DNA from: Bacillota bacterium
Lineage (GTDB): Bacteria; Bacillota; Bacilli; Alicyclobacillales; SLC66
Direction of reading: 5' to 3'
DNA: 24,421 bases
Assembly (NCBI GenBank): GCA_021821185.1
Contig: JAKACU010000021.1
Location: 1-24,421 of the forward strand
Below are positions 7,977 through 15,694 of the stretch, piece by piece (position 1 is the first letter of the stretch; each line of letters opens with the position of its first letter). A program made the position numbers and the translations under genes. The notes beneath the pieces are model-generated. The model searched no databases and was not told the origin of the DNA. It saw nothing but the letters and a program-made list of their open reading frames with translations.

Positions 7977-8450
7977 ATGTTCGACGAGGTTCCATACTCC
8001 GATGAAGATCTCTTACGATTGGTGCAGGAAATCTCTCTTCACGATTTTTCGTTACCATTTCGGCATCGTTGTCGATACAACTACCGTCTCAAAACGACAG
8101 GCGGGCGTTATCTTTTGAAAACGCACGATTTGGAGTTTAATCCTCATTCCGTGCAACTGCACGGAATGTCGGAATTAGTGGGGACCATTCGCCATGAGCT
8201 TTGTCATTATCATTTGCATTTGTTAGGGCAAGGATATCGACATCGGGACAAAGATTTTCAAAGACTATTGAAACAAGTGGGTGGATCGCGGTACGCTTTA
8301 CCTACAGGATTGAAAAATAAGCGTTCTGTTCAAAAAACGTATGCGTGTATGGAGTGCGGTACGCTTTATATTCGGGTAAGAACGATTGATACGGGCCGCT
8401 ATCGATGTGGCAGATGCGAAGGACAATTGCGCTTCGTTGCTTTGACATGA
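7977..8450 (+). CDS. SprT-like zinc metalloprotein
   Basis: 158-residue member of the SprT/YdcK family. ATG 7977 has AAGGGA before it; an ATG at 7944 lies in frame but without a binding site and over the opposing promoter. The helical SprT fold shows the zinc-protease signature His73-Glu74-Leu-Cys-His77, a downstream HRDKDF motif (about 86-91) that likely gives the third ligand, and a C-terminal zinc ribbon with Cys124-x2-Cys127 and Cys144-x2-Cys147. The SPRTN relatives cut DNA-protein cross-links; in bacteria the role is unproven. It is the first gene of a forward cluster that also carries a UvrD-like helicase, so a link with DNA maintenance is possible but inferred. Confidence 0.88.
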   Translation: MFDEVPYSDEDLLRLVQEISLHDFSLPFRHRCRYNYRLKTTGGRYLLKTHDLEFNPHSVQLHGMSELVGTIRHELCHYHLHLLGQGYRHRDKDFQRLLKQVGGSRYALPTGLKNKRSVQKTYACMECGTLYIRVRTIDTGRYRCGRCEGQLRFVALT

Positions 8451-8472
8451 AACTGATGGAGGTTATTTACGC

Positions 8473-8703
8473 ATGGATGGGCAGACATCAAGAATTGCCA
8501 TGACATTAGACTTATTACAGGACTGCTTACGGGAAGCACAAGGATCCATGGATCAAGATCAACTTGAGACGAAAGTCATTGAATTTTTCCGTGCCGATGA
8601 CTTAGACGGTATCTCGCAGTTGATGCAAGATCGTAATTTGGTCTTGGATTTCAATAAAGAATTGGAACAATTCATTGCTCGGTGGTCTACTCGGATTCGA
8701 TAA
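8473..8703 (+). CDS. Small helical protein of unknown function, copy A
   Basis: 76 residues, ATG 8473 with GGAGGTT upstream, 22 bases after the SprT-like gene. I do not recognise it as a named family. The sequence is hydrophilic and almost wholly helical in character, rich in Asp, Gln and Leu, with heptad-like leucines from residue 11 to 20 and from 43 to 71, and no signal peptide or membrane segment. Residues 43-71 (from DLDGI to the Trp) align without gaps with residues 43-71 of the next gene. The pattern D-L-x-x-I-x-x-L-[ML] recalls helical-hairpin chaperones such as FliT, but no flagellar gene is nearby. Likely translated with its neighbours. Confidence 0.8.
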   Translation: MDGQTSRIAMTLDLLQDCLREAQGSMDQDQLETKVIEFFRADDLDGISQLMQDRNLVLDFNKELEQFIARWSTRIR

Positions 8704-8725
8704 TAGACCTGAAAGGAACTCATCT

Positions 8726-8947
8726 ATGGAGCCTTTTGTATCGCTTGCGTATTCACGTGAGCGTCATCGCCACGTGTTGCTTGTCACTGAGCTTTGGAGA
8801 CAACAGATGAGGCAGATTGAGCAACTGGCTGTTCAGTGTTTTTATCAACAAGATTTAATAAGTATTGCAAGGCTGTTGGATAAAAAGCGCATCTTGCAAA
8901 GACGGCTTTGCAAAGTGGAAGATTTATTGCGAGCGTGGGGCTTGTGA
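8726..8947 (+). CDS. Small helical protein of unknown function, copy B
   Basis: 73 residues. ATG 8726 was chosen because GAAAGGAA lies 6-8 bases before it; a frame from 8675 would overlap copy A and has no site. Predicted helical, basic (many Arg in the second half) in contrast to the acidic copy A. Residues 43-71 (DLISI ... LLRAW) match copy A in register with six identities in 29 and several conservative changes. The stop overlaps the GTG start of the helicase gene (GTGA), suggesting coupled translation. It may partner the helicase or copy A; this is inference. Confidence 0.78.
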   Translation: MEPFVSLAYSRERHRHVLLVTELWRQQMRQIEQLAVQCFYQQDLISIARLLDKKRILQRRLCKVEDLLRAWGL

Positions 8948-10959
8948 ATGAGCAGCAGTTTTTCTCGATGGCTGAACAGGACCATGTCGTATTTACGCCA
9001 GAACAGCATCGGGCCATTGTCCATGGCGATGGTCCGATGATTGTTTTTGCGGGGCCTGGAAGCGGAAAAACAACAGTGCTCACGTGGCGAGCGCTGTATC
9101 TTTACCAAGTGCTCGGCATCGATCCAAAGAACATGGTTATTTTTACATTTACAAGGCGCAGTGCCGAAGAATTGAAACAACGATTGATGCACAGAGAACC
9201 AAGGCTTGGCTCCGTGGTCGCAGGCACATTTCACTCGTTGTTTTTGCGATGGTTATTACGCTACGGTAATACTGATTTCCAGATCTGGAATGAATCTCAG
9301 CAAATCACAGTGATGCGAGAAGTACTGCGTTCGGAATCCATGCCATCCTTTGACGATTCGGTATATCGATTTATGCAGTATATCACCCAGCTAAAAAATG
9401 CGAATATTGTACCTGCACAAATGCATGTCAAAGATCCATTACATCAGGACATCAAGAAAGTATATATTGCCTATGAGGCCAAGAAACGGCAAATGCATGC
9501 GCATGACTATGATGATCTGCTTTTAGTGTTCTATCATAAGATGGTACAGGCATCCGTTTTCCGTCAGAATGTGCTTTCTTCCTTTACGCATGTGATGGTG
9601 GATGAGTTTCAAGACACAAGTAAGGTGCAGTGGTTAGCGATCAAAGCGCTGACTAATCAGAATAAAAACTTAGTTGTCGTCGGGGACGATGATCAATCCA
9701 TCTATCGTTTTCGAGGAGCACTACCGCATAGTGTAATGGATTTTCTTGGAGCATTTTCATCTTGTTCTGAGGTTATTTTACGTCACAATTTTCGTTCAAC
9801 AGATGAAATTATTCAAACGGCTTCGTCCGTCATTACGCACAATACGAAACGGAAACCTAAAGAGTTTATTGGCGCAAGGGGCCCGGGTGTAAAAATCCGT
9901 TATTTTTCTTTTTGGAGCGAATGGGATGAAGCGCAACACATTGCGTCTTTAGTTCACCGAATCGCACAGAAACAACCCAATGGCAGTATCGCGGTGCTTG
10001 CAAGAACGAACCGGCAACTAACCCCTATCGTGGATGCTCTTTTTAGCCATCAAGTAGGGGTGCATCTTGGTGATATGCGAAGTGATATGTACCACGATCG
10101 TTACGTGAAAGCCGTCATATCCATGCTTCGTGCGGCGACCTCGACGCAAGAAATAGACCGGATGCAAGCCTGGCATACATATCATCAACGCGTGAAAATG
10201 AGGATGCAGTACAACAAGATAAAGACATCGTTTGACGAATTGCTTCAACAAACGGCCACCATGTCGCCTAGCGATGCTTTTGTTCATCTGCGAAGGGCAT
10301 TATTCTTTACGGGATCGACGAAAGCAGATTTGTGGGCTATGTTAGATTTGGTGCAAGAGCGTGCTGCGACCCAGGCGAATGTTGCTACTTGGTTGCAGGA
10401 AATTCATCAGCATGAACGGCAAATGCAAGAACGTACCCTGCGGCGCGTCTTGGTGACCACCTTTCATGGCGCCAAAGGATTAGAGTTTGATGATGTATTT
10501 TTAATTGGTTTGCATAATGATGCTTTGCCACACCGACGAACGCTCGAAGACACATCGCGCAGACGATTCACAGAAGCTCTTGAGGAAGAACGGCGTCTCT
10601 TATATGTGGGTATGACAAGGGCCAAATCACGGTTGTACTGTAGCTATCCTCAAATGGTGGCGAAAGAAAAGGTCAATGTATCGCCTTTTTTGCAGGAAAT
10701 TGGTGTGAAAATCAATCCAGGAATATCTCGCATTACAAGTCATAAAGCAACGTCATTGGTGACGGTGCCAAAGATAGGAACAATATGTCGTCATCAGCTT
10801 TTTGGGCAAGGTGTGATCGTTTCTGTTGATTTGATGGAGGACAAAGCCCATAAGGTTGGTATACTATTCAATAAGAATGACATGCGGTATTTTCATTGGG
10901 AAACCGTAATGCAATTTAACCATGTGATTATTGAACATGAACAGACAAAAGGGGACTAA
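8944..10959 (+). CDS. UvrD/PcrA-like superfamily 1 DNA helicase
   Basis: ATP-driven 3'-5' DNA helicase of the SF1A group, 671 residues from the GTG at 8944, which overlaps the previous stop; ATG 8968 is an alternative but lacks a binding site. Motifs: Walker A GPGSGKT at 37-43, motif II DEFQD at 220-224, motif III GDDDQSIYRFRGA at about 250-262, TFHGAKGLEF at about 506-515, and motif VI RRLLYVGMTRAK at 550-561 with Arg559 as arginine finger. A C-terminal segment (about 610-650) resembles the PcrA tudor-like RNA-polymerase-binding domain (HQLFGQGVIVS). It is shorter than PcrA (about 740), and PcrA normally sits next to ligA, so this is probably an accessory paralogue. It lies in frame-tight contact with ccpA, whose start follows the stop codon directly. 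Confidence 0.92.
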   Translation: MNEQQFFSMAEQDHVVFTPEQHRAIVHGDGPMIVFAGPGSGKTTVLTWRALYLYQVLGIDPKNMVIFTFTRRSAEELKQRLMHREPRLGSVVAGTFHSLFLRWLLRYGNTDFQIWNESQQITVMREVLRSESMPSFDDSVYRFMQYITQLKNANIVPAQMHVKDPLHQDIKKVYIAYEAKKRQMHAHDYDDLLLVFYHKMVQASVFRQNVLSSFTHVMVDEFQDTSKVQWLAIKALTNQNKNLVVVGDDDQSIYRFRGALPHSVMDFLGAFSSCSEVILRHNFRSTDEIIQTASSVITHNTKRKPKEFIGARGPGVKIRYFSFWSEWDEAQHIASLVHRIAQKQPNGSIAVLARTNRQLTPIVDALFSHQVGVHLGDMRSDMYHDRYVKAVISMLRAATSTQEIDRMQAWHTYHQRVKMRMQYNKIKTSFDELLQQTATMSPSDAFVHLRRALFFTGSTKADLWAMLDLVQERAATQANVATWLQEIHQHERQMQERTLRRVLVTTFHGAKGLEFDDVFLIGLHNDALPHRRTLEDTSRRRFTEALEEERRLLYVGMTRAKSRLYCSYPQMVAKEKVNVSPFLQEIGVKINPGISRITSHKATSLVTVPKIGTICRHQLFGQGVIVSVDLMEDKAHKVGILFNKNDMRYFHWETVMQFNHVIIEHEQTKGD

Positions 10960-11967
<1,008 letters not shown>

Positions 11968-11979
11968 GATAAGTCGACT

Positions 11980-12026
11980 TAGCCCGAACCTGGAAATTTT
12001 CTAGGTTTCGGGCTAGATGCATTTTC
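11980..12026 (+). terminator. Rho-independent terminator after ccpA
   Basis: TAGCCCGAACCTGGAA (from 11980) pairs with TTCTAGGTTTCGGGCTA (to 12015) with one bulged T and a G-T pair. GATGCATTTTCC follows. The stem starts 12 bases after the ccpA stop; the T tract is short. Confidence 0.75.
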
Positions 12027-12081
12027 CTGCCGTGAGGAACCTTATTTGCCACTGGCGCGAACCTCAAAATGTGAGTATCAT

Positions 12082-12115
12082 ATCTACAAGTGGGTGCTAT
12101 GCATAAATTGTAGAT
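12082..12115. promoter_or_regulatory. Spaced 8-bp dyad upstream of mecA
   Basis: ATCTACAA (12082-12089) and TTGTAGAT (12108-12115) are exact inverted copies 18 bases apart, lying 55-90 bases before mecA. The spacing fits two half-sites on one face of DNA. No convincing promoter boxes were found nearby. Confidence 0.35.
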
Positions 12116-12170
12116 TGGCGTAATGGAATAGTAGTGTCTAAGTGCGCTCTCTTCGAAGGGATGGGGTCCG

Positions 12171-12755
12171 ATGCGCGTTGAAAAAATTGCAAGAAATAAG
12201 GTTCGCATCTTTGTAAGCTACGATGATTTGGAAGCTCGTGGCATCGACAAAGAAGAGATGTGGCAGAATGGAAAAAAAGTGCAAGAACTTTTTTGGGATA
12301 TGATGGAAGTCGCGTATTCGGAAGTCGGGTTTGAGGTTGTTGGTCCCATTGCCGTTGAGGCATTCTCCATGCCTAAAGAAGGCGTAGTTGTTATTGTAAC
12401 GCAGGTGCCCAGTTTGCCTCGCCAAGCTGCCTTATCTGAAGTCTCTGATCTTCCTGAAGAGGCAGTTGATCCGTTTAGTGCCTCCGTATTTCGATTTCGG
12501 GAGTTTGATGATGTTATCGGTGCCCTACACGGTGTGTTGTCTATCGGCTATTTTGCTTGTTCTTTGTATTCGTACAAAAATAAGTATCACCTATTTTTCG
12601 AAGATGATGCAGTGGACGAATCGATCTACGAAACAGTTTGGGCTATCATGAACGAATACGGTGAAGTGACTACGGTGACACCTGCGGTGTTGCAAGAGTA
12701 TGGCAAGTTAATCTCCGATCGACATGCGCTTGATGTTGTACAAGATTATTTTTGA
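12171..12755 (+). CDS. mecA: Adaptor protein MecA
   Basis: Adaptor that delivers substrates such as ComK to the ClpC-ClpP protease and promotes ClpC assembly. 194 residues, somewhat shorter than the B. subtilis protein (218) because of a shorter linker. ATG 12171 follows AAGGGATGGGG. The N-terminal substrate-binding domain (1-75) starts MRVEKIARNKVRIFVSYDDL and has the RG-D-EE-W pattern of MecA. The C-terminal ClpC-binding domain (about 105-194) carries FRFREFDDVI, LYSYKNKYHLFF and the ending EYGKLISDRHALDVV, all strongly MecA-like. It is a single gene between the ccpA terminator and a terminator shared with the reverse-strand deacetylase. In this lineage competence or other targets are not shown by the context. 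Confidence 0.95.
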   Translation: MRVEKIARNKVRIFVSYDDLEARGIDKEEMWQNGKKVQELFWDMMEVAYSEVGFEVVGPIAVEAFSMPKEGVVVIVTQVPSLPRQAALSEVSDLPEEAVDPFSASVFRFREFDDVIGALHGVLSIGYFACSLYSYKNKYHLFFEDDAVDESIYETVWAIMNEYGEVTTVTPAVLQEYGKLISDRHALDVVQDYF

Positions 12756-12772
12756 AGTGATGCAGGGATCAT

Positions 12773-12824
12773 AAAAAAAGGACAAACGGGTCCCAGGTAA
12801 ATGACCTGGGCTTTCGTTTTGTCC
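12773..12824 (-). terminator. Terminator for the deacetylase gene, likely two-way with mecA
   Basis: GGACAAACG (12780) pairs with CGTTTTGTCC (to 12824) with one bulged T, and CCCAGGT pairs with ACCTGGG around AAATG. On the reverse strand the stem is followed by a run of seven T (plus-strand A 12773-12779), a classic terminator six bases after the deacetylase stop. In the forward direction it lies 24 bases after mecA with a poor T tract. Confidence 0.88.
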
Positions 12825-12830
12825 ATCTCG

Positions 12831-13523
12831 TTAACGTAGAAAATCGGTTTCTGTGTTCGATATACCTGGCCACCACTGACCTTGTTGCCAAGCTAAGATA
12901 AATTGTTCTGTTTTGCTCAAGCATACTTCATGGTGCGTAGTCAAATCAGGATAAACGCGTTCTACGGAAAAAACTTGCGTTTCATGGGCTAATAGGGCAT
13001 GCATTTTAGCCGTTCTTTGCGCCTCAATATCGATGGTTGTTGTTGCACGATGTCGCAAAGTTTCTTTTGGACTTGCCCCTACATAGAGCTTTATAACACC
13101 GGGAATCGTGGGTATCGTTGCAAAGACTGCCTTAGAAATGGCCGTATGATCAGGATGACCAGAAAAACCGTCTTCCGGAAATGTGAACACAATTTCGGCC
13201 TGTGTTTTTACTAACGCATCTCGCACAGCGGCGACTAGGATGCCTTCCGGTAACGAGGATAGTCCTTTATCGAGAAAAGGTCCGATCGTCAGTGATTCGA
13301 TCCCTAAATAGTCGCATGCGTTATGTAGCTCTTCGCGCCGCTTTTGTGCATACTGTTGACGATGATCAAATTGAAGGTGACCGTATTTGCCGGCATCACC
13401 TGAGGTGGCTGTATATAAGGATACGTGATGGCCATGTTCCACCAGTTTGCGAACTGTGCCACCCATCATAAACGATTCATCATCGGGATGGGCAAATACC
13501 AAAGTGACTTGTAACGGCTTCAT
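12831..13523 (-). CDS. PIG-L/LmbE family deacetylase
   Basis: Zinc-dependent N-acyl deacetylase of 230 residues, likely acting on an N-acetylglucosaminyl conjugate. ATG 13523 follows GAAGGAGGAG. The signature AHPDDE at residues 11-16 gives ligands His12 and Asp15, and SGHPDH at 121-126 gives the third (His126). The first strand VTLVFAHPDDESFMMGGT and TATSGDAGK match the family fold. In bacilli such proteins include BshB, which deacetylates GlcNAc-malate in bacillithiol synthesis; the protein here may do that job, but bshA and bshC are not in the window and the family has other substrates, so no symbol is given. It is divergent from the M20 gene with only 45 bases between the starts. Confidence 0.9.
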   Translation of the reverse strand: MKPLQVTLVFAHPDDESFMMGGTVRKLVEHGHHVSLYTATSGDAGKYGHLQFDHRQQYAQKRREELHNACDYLGIESLTIGPFLDKGLSSLPEGILVAAVRDALVKTQAEIVFTFPEDGFSGHPDHTAISKAVFATIPTIPGVIKLYVGASPKETLRHRATTTIDIEAQRTAKMHALLAHETQVFSVERVYPDLTTHHEVCLSKTEQFILAWQQGQWWPGISNTETDFLR

Positions 13524-13568
13524 CGCAACTCCTCCTTCTATTTTTACGCTAGCAGGAAAAGGACTCGT

Positions 13569-14666
13569 GTGTCAATGTCTACGTGGCTAATGACCTTTAA
13601 TGAATTAGAGAAGACAAACCTTAAGTTCTTTGCTAAAGCTTTGCAGGAGCAAGCAGAACCAGGGTATCAAGAAGATCAGACGCGATTAATTTGGACGAAT
13701 TTTGCTAATGACCATTCGCTTTCGATTCATCATATATTGGATGGAAAAGCTCCTGTCATTACGTTAGGGGATTATCAACATGCGGATTACAAGGTAGTCT
13801 TTACTGCAGATCTTGATGCGGTATGGAATCCGCTCACTGAAACCTGGATGCACCTGTGTGGTCATCATGCCCAATCCGTCCATGCTTTTGCTCTAGCGCT
13901 GCTGTACCAGCAGGGTTTTTTTTCGCCTGCAGTGGCTGTACGACTGATTGGCTGTCCTGCTGAAGAATGCTATCCCGCCTTTTTCCCTACAGATGTATCT
14001 CGATTTATACCAGGAAAACAGAAGTTATATGAGCAGGGTGCATTTAAAGGGGCCTCTTGTGTGCTTAGCACGCATCTTGCCGATGATATTTCGACGCGAA
14101 CCGTCGTTTTTGCAAGAGGTGCTTATGGTCTAATTTGGTTGCGCTTGCGGCATCGTGCACCGGACGAAGAGTCATTGCATACAGATGAGATCGCGCACAT
14201 CAAGGCTTTTTTGCATTCGTGTTTTGTTGATATGATGCTTGTAGGGCATGATCTTCGCATTCGAACAAAAGTTTGTCACGATAGCGGTGCACGACCATCT
14301 GGAGACGAACTTATTGCCTTTTTGCACAGGATGGGTGTTGATGTTTTTTTAGTTAGTGAATATCCTCCGCTATTGCAAGATAAGAATTTGCTCAAAACAT
14401 CACGCCGTCTTTTGTGTGAACAATATCCTGACGTGACGTCTCTTACCAGTGTATTTCTGCAAGGCGCAACAGATTTTGGGGTGGCGAGTTATGAAACGCC
14501 AACCTTTCAATTATTCGTAGGCGGTACACAGCATATGACGCACGATCCAGCCTTTACTGTACTGGATGAAGAATTTGCGTACCTTTTTGCTGGGGCATTT
14601 TTGGCCAATTTGATACAACGTTTGGCTTGTGATGAGCCTAATAGGAAAGGAAGAAGGACACTATGA
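13569..14666 (+). CDS. M20-type metallo-amidohydrolase, divergent
   Basis: 365-residue predicted aminoacylase/carboxypeptidase of the M20D group (hippurate and N-acyl-amino-acid hydrolases). Start GTG 13569 has AAAGGAC upstream; ATG 13575 is possible. Metal-ligand positions can be traced: Cys97 and His99 (HLCGHHAQ; the family norm is HxCGHDxH), Glu132-Glu133 (GCPAEE), His169 (STHL) and a C-terminal His322 or His325 (QHMTHDPAF). Thus the ligands appear kept while Asp and the second His of the first motif are changed to His and Gln. An insertion-like stretch with PAFFPTDVSRF follows the Glu pair. Its stop overlaps the ddl start (ATGA), so it is likely co-translated with a cell-wall ligase, and a peptide or D-amino-acid derivative is a plausible but unproven substrate. 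Confidence 0.82.
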   Translation: MSMSTWLMTFNELEKTNLKFFAKALQEQAEPGYQEDQTRLIWTNFANDHSLSIHHILDGKAPVITLGDYQHADYKVVFTADLDAVWNPLTETWMHLCGHHAQSVHAFALALLYQQGFFSPAVAVRLIGCPAEECYPAFFPTDVSRFIPGKQKLYEQGAFKGASCVLSTHLADDISTRTVVFARGAYGLIWLRLRHRAPDEESLHTDEIAHIKAFLHSCFVDMMLVGHDLRIRTKVCHDSGARPSGDELIAFLHRMGVDVFLVSEYPPLLQDKNLLKTSRRLLCEQYPDVTSLTSVFLQGATDFGVASYETPTFQLFVGGTQHMTHDPAFTVLDEEFAYLFAGAFLANLIQRLACDEPNRKGRRTL

Positions 14667-15601
14667 AAGTAACTATTTTATGTGGAGGAATCTCAGCTGA
14701 GAGAGATGTTTCATTACTATCAGGAAATGCGGTAAATCAAGCGTTGCTAAGCAAGGGATTTGCAACGCAACTCCTTGACACGGGTTCTGGGTTTGTCGAA
14801 GATTTGCGCTCGTTTCATCCGGACGTGGTTTTTATTGCTTTGCATGGACGCATGGGTGAGGACGGAACCATTCAAGGCTTACTTGAGGTTTTAGGCTATC
14901 CCTATGTAGGATCTGGTGTTTTGACCAGTGCGATCGCGATGGATAAGCGTACAACAAAACGAATTCTGATGACCGAACAGCTTCCTTTGGCCCAAGACTA
15001 TGTGTTAAAAACTACAGATCCTGTGCCCGATCGGGACTTAGCTCAGCATCTTGGAAACACGATTGGTTTTCCCTACATCATTAAACCCAATCGAGAGGGT
15101 AGCACGATTGGGTTAACTCTAGCCCATACAGTTGATGAAGCCGTAACAGGTATGAACCAAGCTTTACAGTATGACAACGAAGTGCTTATTGAAGAGTACA
15201 TCGAAGGGACGGAAGTTACAGCTGTTGTGACCGGCGATCCTTTTGCTCCCGATGTACTTGGCGTGATTGAAATCATTCCGAAAGCCGTTTTGTACGATTA
15301 TGAATCAAAGTACTCTCAAGGTGGAAGTGAACACATTATTCCTGCGCGAATTGGGCAAGATCGATTGCAGGAAGTAGAAGTCTATGCCAAATCAGCCTAT
15401 CGCGCCTTGGGGTGTACAGACTATGCGCGCATAGATTTTATCGTCGGTAAAACGGGTCCGATCATTCTGGAAGTCAATACACTTCCAGGAATGACGTCCA
15501 CCAGTTTGGTTCCTGATGCCGCTAAAGCACGAGGCATCTCTTTTGAGGATTTTTTAGTTCAAATGGTAGAACGCAGTTATGCGCGTAGCAAGAAGAAATG
15601 A
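14663..15601 (+). CDS. ddl: D-alanine--D-alanine ligase
   Basis: ATP-grasp enzyme joining two D-alanines for the peptidoglycan precursor; 312 residues, the compact DdlB-type length. ATG 14663 overlaps the preceding stop, with GAAGAAGGAC as binding site. Active-site residues by family pattern: Glu13 (SAERDVS), Ser147 in the PNREGSTIG loop, Lys216-Tyr217 in the omega loop YDYESKYSQGG, Arg256 and Asp258 (ARIDF), Glu270 and Asn272 (EVNTLPGMT). The Tyr in the omega loop points to a D-Ala-D-Ala enzyme rather than a D-lactate (vancomycin-resistance) ligase. It sits with the M20 hydrolase rather than with murF or alr. Confidence 0.97.
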   Translation: MKVTILCGGISAERDVSLLSGNAVNQALLSKGFATQLLDTGSGFVEDLRSFHPDVVFIALHGRMGEDGTIQGLLEVLGYPYVGSGVLTSAIAMDKRTTKRILMTEQLPLAQDYVLKTTDPVPDRDLAQHLGNTIGFPYIIKPNREGSTIGLTLAHTVDEAVTGMNQALQYDNEVLIEEYIEGTEVTAVVTGDPFAPDVLGVIEIIPKAVLYDYESKYSQGGSEHIIPARIGQDRLQEVEVYAKSAYRALGCTDYARIDFIVGKTGPIILEVNTLPGMTSTSLVPDAAKARGISFEDFLVQMVERSYARSKKK

Positions 15602-15614
15602 ACGGCGCTAGTAT

Positions 15615-15644
15615 TTGACCAGTTTTCTAGACTACTGGTATACT
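15615..15644 (+). promoter_or_regulatory. Promoter of gudB
   Basis: TTGACC (15615-15620) and TATACT (15639-15644) are good -35 and -10 boxes with an 18-base spacer. The start codon lies 51 bases further on. The spacer is largely a dyad symmetric sequence, described separately. Confidence 0.7.
15619..15638. promoter_or_regulatory. Dyad filling the gudB promoter spacer (candidate operator)
   Basis: CCAGT (15619-15623) and ACTGG (15634-15638) are inverted copies set symmetrically, two bases away on each side, around the palindrome TCTAGA (15626-15631), so 16 of 20 bases are symmetric. It lies between the -35 and -10 boxes, an ideal site for a repressor. It does not match a cre site. Confidence 0.5.
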
Positions 15645-15694
15645 GTCCATGAAGTTTTACAGATTGCTATTGTCCCATCGAAGGTGGCGAAACC

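Noticed and set aside
7675..8058. Reverse-strand frame of 127 codons across the phosphoesterase start and sprT-like start
   Set aside because: Covers the divergent promoter area and another frame of real genes; no binding site.
8845..9234. Reverse-strand frame of 129 codons opposite the helicase start
   Set aside because: It is antiphase to the Walker A region of a clear helicase and shows no recognisable protein pattern.
14663..15601. Vancomycin-resistance D-Ala-D-Lac ligase
   Set aside because: The omega-loop Lys-Tyr pair is of the D-Ala-D-Ala type and no vanH or vanX genes are present.
15619..15638. cre site for CcpA before gudB
   Set aside because: The dyad CCAGT...ACTGG does not fit the TGNAANCGNNNNCA pattern; no other cre-like sequence was found there.
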